From Nitrospira sp. LK70 (lineage in GTDB: Bacteria > Nitrospirota > Nitrospiria > Nitrospirales > Nitrospiraceae), in the NCBI GenBank assembly GCA_011090425.1, contig PHGD01000002.1:66643-115768 (forward strand): a stretch of 49,126 nt of DNA. The letters are read 5' to 3'. A program made the position numbers and the translations under genes. Shown here piece after piece: positions 44,290 through 49,126 of the stretch. The notes beneath the pieces were generated by a model, which made no database searches, was not told the DNA's origin, and was given only the letters and a program-made list of their open reading frames with translations. Every line of letters begins with the position of its first letter. Within the stretch, counting starts at the first letter, position 1.

Positions 44290-45345
44290 TTATCGTCGTC
44301 GTAAGTTGCCCGGCGACAGAGTCGGCAGAGTCCCACAGTCGTCGCAGTCAGGCGGATCAACGTCCGAGCCGTCTGGGGGTCCAGACGATATGCAAAAACC
44401 GCTATTGTCCGAAACGTCAGTTTCCTTATCTGTCCGAGTATTTGCGATGCACATGCAGTTTTCAGGAATGGCCGGCCCTGTGGCGTAGAGCTTTGAGTGG
44501 TCGAAACAGCGGTACCGGGAACTGACTCCACCGCGTACCCGGTACTTGGTGTGGCAGGCCGGTTGATGCGCATGACCACAGCTGGAAGTGCAAATTAAAC
44601 CCTTTCTCGGGTCTAAGGTTGCGTGCAAGTCGCCCGTGCAGGAAAATTTGCCGCGAATGAAGTGAGGTGGACTGTCGCCCCGAGTGACATCATAATTAGC
44701 TCCTATGTTTACAAATATCGGAATTGTCCAGCCTTGTCGGCATGCGGAGCTATTCGCGAAACGAGTATCGCAGCCTTCAACGACAATGCGGTATCTTCCC
44801 CTTTCCGTCGCCACAAAGTGGAACGATCCATTAGTCCCCCCAGAATGGATATCCTCTTGGCCTCTATTTTCGTGATTAGTAGGATGGGCACCAGGATCGT
44901 GCTGCGGATCTGCTTTATCCCATCGTACGATAAAATAGTCATAGCTAAATGGTGAGGTGTCCGTCCACGCGACATAAACATCGTTACCATGCACATAGGC
45001 ATATGTAACACCACGGGGCCACACATCCGGCGAGTAGACAATTTCCCCATGTTCGAATTCATTGTACCGCCCATGTCCGAGAGTCCGGGCCGTATCCTTC
45101 TCGTCGGAAAGCGGACATCCAAGTGGACCCGCGGGACCTCTCTCTTTTTTATAGTAGGCATCGCCAATCAAACCATAGACTTTAAAGTTCTGGCACGCGA
45201 ACGTGGATTCACTCCATGGGCAAAGCAGTGCCACGAGAATGACGTATTTTACGTAGGACCTCAGGGGGTATAGCGAGTCAGACACGACTTTGAGCCACCG
45301 GTCTCCTGCGGGGACAGTATTGTATTGGGGTGATTGTAGTTGCAT
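44290..45345 (-). CDS. Exported LGFP-module, Cys-rich protein
   Basis: About 351 residues; the start is uncertain, since the hydrophobic segment YVKYVILVALLCPWSESTFA begins near residue 31 and a later start would give a cleaner signal peptide. An LGFP-type module follows (GLIGDAYYKKERGPAGPLGC ... RYNEFEHGEIVYSPD), then the segment VYVAWTDTSPFSYDYFIVRW, nearly the same as in the 1315-residue protein. The last third has about a dozen Cys residues (CTSSCGHAHQPAC, CISSG, PPDCDDC), probably disulfide-bonded outside the cell. It is likely a cell-surface or secreted protein; function unknown. Confidence 0.65.
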   Translation of the reverse strand: MQLQSPQYNTVPAGDRWLKVVSDSLYPLRSYVKYVILVALLCPWSESTFACQNFKVYGLIGDAYYKKERGPAGPLGCPLSDEKDTARTLGHGRYNEFEHGEIVYSPDVWPRGVTYAYVHGNDVYVAWTDTSPFSYDYFIVRWDKADPQHDPGAHPTNHENRGQEDIHSGGTNGSFHFVATERGRYRIVVEGCDTRFANSSACRQGWTIPIFVNIGANYDVTRGDSPPHFIRGKFSCTGDLHATLDPRKGLICTSSCGHAHQPACHTKYRVRGGVSSRYRCFDHSKLYATGPAIPENCMCIANTRTDKETDVSDNSGFCISSGPPDGSDVDPPDCDDCGTLPTLSPGNLRRR

Positions 45346-45890
45346 CGTACTCCTTCCTTATCGGTCCTCTCATGCAGAAAATCCTTGATGAAGTAATTCT
45401 TTCAGGCCATATAACTTTCTGCTTTCGTAGTGCTAAGCTCCGCACTCCCTGTATAAGATAAATAGATACGTACGTATCAGAGTTTCAAATGCGTCCTATA
45501 ATGCAATTCCTTATCTTTAGACCTCAGTGCACTGCAGTATTGTCCACCGGCCCCAGAGACTCGCGGGGTGACACCAACCAGTTTATCGGCGTGAGCGAAC
45601 TCAACGGGTGGCCTAACAGCAGGTGGCAGGTCAGAGGGGAGAATTTCAGATGATCGTTGACACCCATCCGCTGCCAATCCAGGCCAGCTCATACGTACCT
45701 CCTTTCCAGCCCTCATAGTAGACACGCGTCTGTATTGTGTACGCCGAAGCAGGTGAGGGAACTGTCGTAAGCTGCGGGTGGTGCGCTGTAGAGGCGCGAG
45801 GCTGAGTGGTCCACGCCAAAGCAGGATTGAACATTTCTAGACATGCTTAAATCCATTCATATATTTTACTTATGTGCTAAGCCGTATGGC
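45346..45890. other. Intergenic; possible short minus-strand frame 45646-45834
   Basis: A 62-residue frame reads RVYYEGWKGGTYELAWIGSG at its end and might be a fragment of a small beta-protein. It has no clear start signal, and downstream sequence continues in another frame. Nothing else is recognisable. Confidence 0.3.
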
Positions 45891-45891
45891 C

Positions 45892-46194
45892 CTAGACCAC
45901 CGACCTGTCACTCGACCATGTAGAGATCTGGCTCGGATTGAATACATTAAAAGTGGATCCAACTAAGCGGCCTTGGGCGTCTGGAACCCCGGTATAAATG
46001 CCCTCCGAATTGTTCGACCACGAAACCCGAAAAACGAAAATACCATCGCGTATGTAGCCCTTGCCGCCGCCAATCGAATTGCCGTTATTCCAAGTCACTA
46101 CCCCCTTGAATGACCCGTCTGGTTCTACTGGCGAAATATTGGCTGTCAAAATCAGGTCACCTTGGATCATCTGCCATTGTCCTGTAACATCCAT
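45892..46194 (-). CDS. Small beta-rich protein of unknown function
   Basis: 100 residues from ATG 46194 (MDVTGQWQMIQGDLILTANI), with GGAG seven bases upstream; the frame is open to 46239. It shows alternating strands and glycine turns (GSFKGVVTWNNGNSIGGGKG, GIFVFRVSWSNNSEGIYTGV, GRLVGSTFNVFN), like a small beta-barrel sensing or binding fold. There is no signal peptide and no Cys. I do not know the family. It is in the same direction as the phosphoesterase upstream. Confidence 0.55.
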   Translation of the reverse strand: MDVTGQWQMIQGDLILTANISPVEPDGSFKGVVTWNNGNSIGGGKGYIRDGIFVFRVSWSNNSEGIYTGVPDAQGRLVGSTFNVFNPSQISTWSSDRSVV

Positions 46195-46280
46195 GTCGTC
46201 TCCGTTGTTGCCCTCGCACCCTTTAAACGATCCGAGCATTCTTGACTAAATCCATTGTCGCGGGCGCGGACATGTTGATG

Positions 46281-46547
46281 TCAAATTAGGATAATTAGAA
46301 CGGTTGCGTATTGTCGTTGGTTTAACTTTTTCAGCATGAGATCCTCTTCATTGGCCCATGCCCTACGCCTATAATAGTAAATAAATTTTACATATAGGGA
46401 AAGCATATTATTTCCAAGCCCAATACACCTTAGATTCAATCTCTCGGACTCTAGGGTATCCGCAGCCGCATTTGGTTGCCCATCACTGTAACTTGTCCAC
46501 TGTAGTTCAGAGCCGATTGGTTTCGTCTTGAAAATCGCTTTTTTCAC
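46281..46547 (-). CDS. Small unknown protein
   Basis: 88 residues from a GTG at 46547 (KKAIFKTKPIGSELQWTSYS) with TGGAGT just upstream. The first half is polar with a QPNAAADTLESERL helix. The second half (MLSLYVKFIYYYRRRAWANE ... ATVLIILI) is more hydrophobic and may be a read-out after a truncation. It lies 30 bases after the phosphoesterase stop, so it may be co-expressed. No family is recognised. Confidence 0.4.
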   Translation of the reverse strand: MKKAIFKTKPIGSELQWTSYSDGQPNAAADTLESERLNLRCIGLGNNMLSLYVKFIYYYRRRAWANEEDLMLKKLNQRQYATVLIILI

Positions 46548-46577
46548 TCCACACGTGGTCTCCGAATAAAGAACCTC

Positions 46578-47570
46578 CTAGGGTTTGGGAGCAGAGAGCG
46601 GTTTTTGCTTAAAGTCGAAGCAATCGGCCATGCCATTTGACCCACCGTCGCGTGTGTTCAGATGAGGTAAACCAAACAGGGTCTGGCAGAATTTCACCAA
46701 GCTGACGTGTGAGTTCAGTTCCTTCGAGATGTGTCCAGCTTTGGCGTAAGGGCTCACCACCAGGCAGGGTACACGTGAGCCATAACGGAACGGTTGTCCA
46801 TCAAACTCTGGATGAGCATCTGGGGCGCGTTGAGATTTGGCCGGGCTCCATGTTTCCACGACGCTCGGGGTCACATGATCAGACCATCCACCCCAGTCAT
46901 CCCACGTGATAAAAATGGCTGTCTTGGACCACAGGCCGCCGGCGACGATCGCATTCACTTGCTCCCCGGTCCACTGCATCCCATCCGTCACATTTTGCGT
47001 GGGATGCTCTGTCAGGGAGGGGCGTCCGTCGGCATAGAGCCATGAAACGGACGGTAATTGTCCTGCTTCGGCATCGTGTAAAAACAAATCTCGCGTGTGG
47101 TTATGCTTGCTGGAGGCGAGCTCCTTCACAAAGTGGAAGGCATAGCCGCCATAGTTGGCCCATGTTTTTCCTGCCTTTGCGAGCTGTGTGGGAAGCGATG
47201 CAAGATTATAGGCGTCAGCAGGCTTGGGGTTATAGTGATGCGAGGGATTGTTGATGATGGGAGCGTCGGCACAGATCAGCATGAGATGGTTCGGGGTCGA
47301 GGGACCTGCGACTTCCGAGAAATAATTATCGCAGAGCGTAAAGTCACGTGCATAGGAGAAGTACGACGGGATGTCCTTCTCACCATATTGAACGCGATGG
47401 GCAGTGTCGCTCGCGCGCTTCATCCAACTCAGGTGATCGTGTGGGGCATCCGCTGCAGGGGGGTTTGCGGCGGGTCCTAATGCGGCACCGTTCGCTGCCG
47501 GAAAGGTCCCAAAATAGTTATCAAAGGTATGGTTCTCTTTGACGATGATGACGACATGCTCAATCAGCAC
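46578..47570 (-). CDS. Phosphoesterase family protein (phospholipase C-like)
   Basis: 330 residues from a GTG at 47570 with GGAGG five bases upstream. The alkaline-phosphatase-type fold of PF04185 is seen in EHVVIIVKENHTFDNYFGTF (metal-binding Glu-Asn), YFSEVAGPSTPNHLMLICAD, KAGKTWANYGGYAFHF, AIFITWDDWGGWSDHVTP (Asp pair) and RVPCLVVSPYAKAGHISKEL (R-P-x-ISPYA-like). Relatives cleave phospholipids or phosphate monoesters and are normally exported. No signal peptide is visible here, so it is either cytoplasmic or exported another way. At 330 residues it is shorter than classic bacterial PLCs (about 500-700) and lacks their C-terminal domains. Confidence 0.85.
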   Translation of the reverse strand: MLIEHVVIIVKENHTFDNYFGTFPAANGAALGPAANPPAADAPHDHLSWMKRASDTAHRVQYGEKDIPSYFSYARDFTLCDNYFSEVAGPSTPNHLMLICADAPIINNPSHHYNPKPADAYNLASLPTQLAKAGKTWANYGGYAFHFVKELASSKHNHTRDLFLHDAEAGQLPSVSWLYADGRPSLTEHPTQNVTDGMQWTGEQVNAIVAGGLWSKTAIFITWDDWGGWSDHVTPSVVETWSPAKSQRAPDAHPEFDGQPFRYGSRVPCLVVSPYAKAGHISKELNSHVSLVKFCQTLFGLPHLNTRDGGSNGMADCFDFKQKPLSAPKP

Positions 47571-48110
47571 AATAGCCTCCTTTTTTATCTTCTACACGAC
47601 AATACCGTATCCGGCGAAACTGTGCGGACTCCCGGTCTGTCGGCCTCCGTAGCCTCGAGGTTCCATCGGATCTGCCGCTCCCGTGGCACTACTTGGCCCA
47701 CTTGTGAACCTGCTCGTAGCCCAAACAACGAGTACGTAAAACTCATCGCTTCTAGTCCTGAGAATCTCCTGCATCATTGTTCAGCAAGATGAATGCCTGC
47801 CGCCTGAATGCTTGTTCACACACCTTCGACAAGCAGTCCGATGGAATTTCAACATGATAGTGGGATCAAAACCCGCAGAGTCGCTCTTGCCTGAATCCGA
47901 TCCGACTCATGATGAATCGAAAAAGATACTGTGATGAGAAGTGCTTGTGTTGCAAAGTGAAACACTCGTGTCAGCGCGATACTGCTTCGCCGCTATGGCA
48001 TTCCGAAATACTTACTTGATCTGTAATCCAGAACTTCTGGTCCATCCCCTCCGGAGTCTAAGTCCCCTCTTGCGCTCACAAAGCCTTTGACCTAGCCGGG
48101 CTGAATTGGT
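47571..48110. other. Intergenic, no gene seen; probable IS3 left end at the right side
   Basis: No frame shows a family pattern. The sequence around 48090-48120 (GAATTGGTCCAGAGTGAG) probably is the left end of the IS3 element that follows. Confidence 0.4.
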
Positions 48111-48155
48111 CCAGAGTGAGTGTTAGTCTGGACCCGCAACCCAGGAGGTCATCCC

Positions 48156-48434
48156 ATGCCCCGCAAATCGTACACGCCTGAAGCCATCATCCAACATCTG
48201 CGCACGGTCGAGCTGGAAACTGGCAAAGGGGTTGCCGTCGTGGAGGTGTGCCGCAAGGTCGGCATCACGGAACAAACCTACTATCGGTGGAAAAAGGAGT
48301 ACGGCGGCCTGCGCGTGGATCAAGCCAAGCGGCTGAAGGCGCTTGCACAGGAGAATCTACGGCTCAAACGGATTGTGGCGGATCAGGCCGTTGATCTGTC
48401 GATCTTGAAGGAAGTCGCGTCGGGAAACTTCTAA
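48156..48434 (+). CDS. IS3-family OrfA (transposase, helix-turn-helix part)
   Basis: 92 residues from ATG 48156 (MPRKSYTPEAIIQHLRTVEL), behind CAGGAGG. The helix-turn-helix VAVVEVCRKVGITEQTYYRW is followed by a leucine-zipper-like stretch (KRLKALAQENLRLKRIVADQ) and the usual end ILKEVASGNF. OrfA normally joins OrfB by -1 frameshifting; the overlap with the OrfB frame lies near 48420-48435. Intact. Confidence 0.9.
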   Translation: MPRKSYTPEAIIQHLRTVELETGKGVAVVEVCRKVGITEQTYYRWKKEYGGLRVDQAKRLKALAQENLRLKRIVADQAVDLSILKEVASGNF

Positions 48435-48457
48435 GCCCGGCGCGGCAGCGAGAGGCC

Positions 48458-49045
48458 GTGCGCCACGCGATGGCGGTGGTGCACGTCTCTGAGCGTCGGG
48501 CGTGCCGGGCGATCGGCCAGCGTCGATCCACTTATCGCTATCTCTCGCAGCCGGATCCGACGGAGGAGCGGTTGCGGATTCGAGTCATCGAACTGGCGAA
48601 GGAATATGGGCGGTACGGTTATCGAACGATCACGTGGTTGTTACAACCGGAGGGCTGGGGTGTGGGAAAGGATCGTGTCTATACGATTTGGCGCCAAGAA
48701 GGCTTGAAAGTGCCGACGAAGCAGCCGAAACGCGCGCGACTCTGGCGGACCGACGGCTCGTGTGTACGCCTGCGGCCGACCCACCGCAATCATGTCTGGT
48801 CGTATGACGTTGTGGCGGAACGGACCCATGATGGGCGGCCGTTTCGAATCTTGAATGTGCTCGATGAGTATACACGGGAATGTCTTGCGTCACTGGTGGC
48901 GAGGCGGATGGGCTCGCAAGAGGTGATCGTGCTGTTGGCCGAGCTGTTTCTGCACCACGGCATACCGCAGCATATTCGGTCCGACAACGTACTATATGCG
49001 GAAGTCAAGCGAGCCACGCGGACAGATCTCCTCCGTGCTGTCTAA
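48458..49045 (+). pseudogene. IS3-family OrfB, truncated before the catalytic Glu
   Basis: The frame reads SERRACRAIGQRRSTYRYLS, YGRYGYRTITWLLQPEGWGV and THRNHVWSYDVVAERTHDGR (first Asp), then HHGIPQHIRSDN (second Asp) at about 48988. The expected GPEF and the Glu box (about 80 residues more) are missing. Instead VLYAEVKRATRTDLLRAV follows to a TAA. A deletion or another insertion cut the element, so it cannot move by itself. The GTG at 48458 is not the true start; OrfB is made by frameshift from OrfA. Confidence 0.82.
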
Positions 49046-49126
49046 ACAGCCACAACGCCGACGGCCAGCACACGCTCCCCATGGTCTTCCACGTATTGTG
49101 AGGCGCTGCTCACCATAGTGATACAA

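Noticed and set aside
1-49126. tRNA, rRNA or CRISPR arrays
   Set aside because: I saw no cloverleaf-like, rRNA-like or short spaced repeats while reading; absence is by eye only.

Overview
The window looks like an accessory region of a moderately GC-rich Gram-negative bacterium. The mix of a trb mating-pair operon, TauE/SafE, DUF72 and DUF5615 relics, and many different IS families reminds me of Nitrospira/Nitrospirota genomes. That is an inference from gene style; there is no rRNA or core marker gene to prove it.

Layout. (1) 1-5.1 kb, minus strand: a P-type conjugation (T4SS) operon read trbB-trbC-trbD-trbE-trbF. Neighbouring genes overlap by 1 or 4 bases, and trbF runs off the left edge. 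A 29-bp dyad lies just upstream of trbB. (2) 5.2-6.7 kb: relics and non-coding DNA. (3) 6.7-21.4 kb, mostly minus strand: an island of secreted or surface proteins. It holds a ricin-like lectin fragment, a DUF4185 protein with an inserted seven-repeat lectin-like propeller, a PepSY-like exported protein, a truncated metalloprotease-like protein with four WREA repeats, a truncated pectate-lyase-like N-terminus, a galactose/glyoxal-oxidase-like enzyme with an inserted five-repeat propeller, a 1315-residue exported repeat/LGFP protein and a broken GH25 muramidase. An IS481 element sits inside an IS5 remnant in the middle. (4) 22-33.7 kb: a mobile-element pile-up. It has a decayed IS3, a GH13 amylase gene between two copies of an integrase 3' end, an integrase cut exactly by an IS1380 element, a 3.3-kb Tn3-family element with 38-bp ends, and an IS256. 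TauE/SafE and DUF72 gene stubs lie beside the last two elements. (5) 34-42 kb: APS kinase, a broken IS200, a DUF5615 relic, an amidohydrolase, a 242-bp MITE, a glycosyltransferase, a DUF6065 protein, a small Pro-rich protein, a 2OG-Fe(II) oxygenase with an AgmX/TonB-like tail, and a Stf0 sulfotransferase. (6) 42-49.1 kb: IS91 and IS256 remnants, a second IS481, another LGFP-type exported protein, small unknown proteins, a phospholipase-C-like phosphoesterase and a truncated IS3.

How it may fit together. The trb genes would build a mating channel. The exported set (lectin propellers, oxidase, LGFP cell-wall modules, muramidase, protease, phospholipase-like enzyme) looks like a surface or cell-cell interaction toolkit. 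APS kinase makes PAPS, the donor used by the Stf0 sulfotransferase, so the 34-42 kb genes may form a tailoring group that sulfates, hydroxylates or glycosylates a peptide or metabolite. Many reading frames, mainly transposases, carry one-base shifts or single in-frame stops, so decay is active. The large non-transposase genes (up to 4 kb) are intact, which argues against a generally poor assembly.
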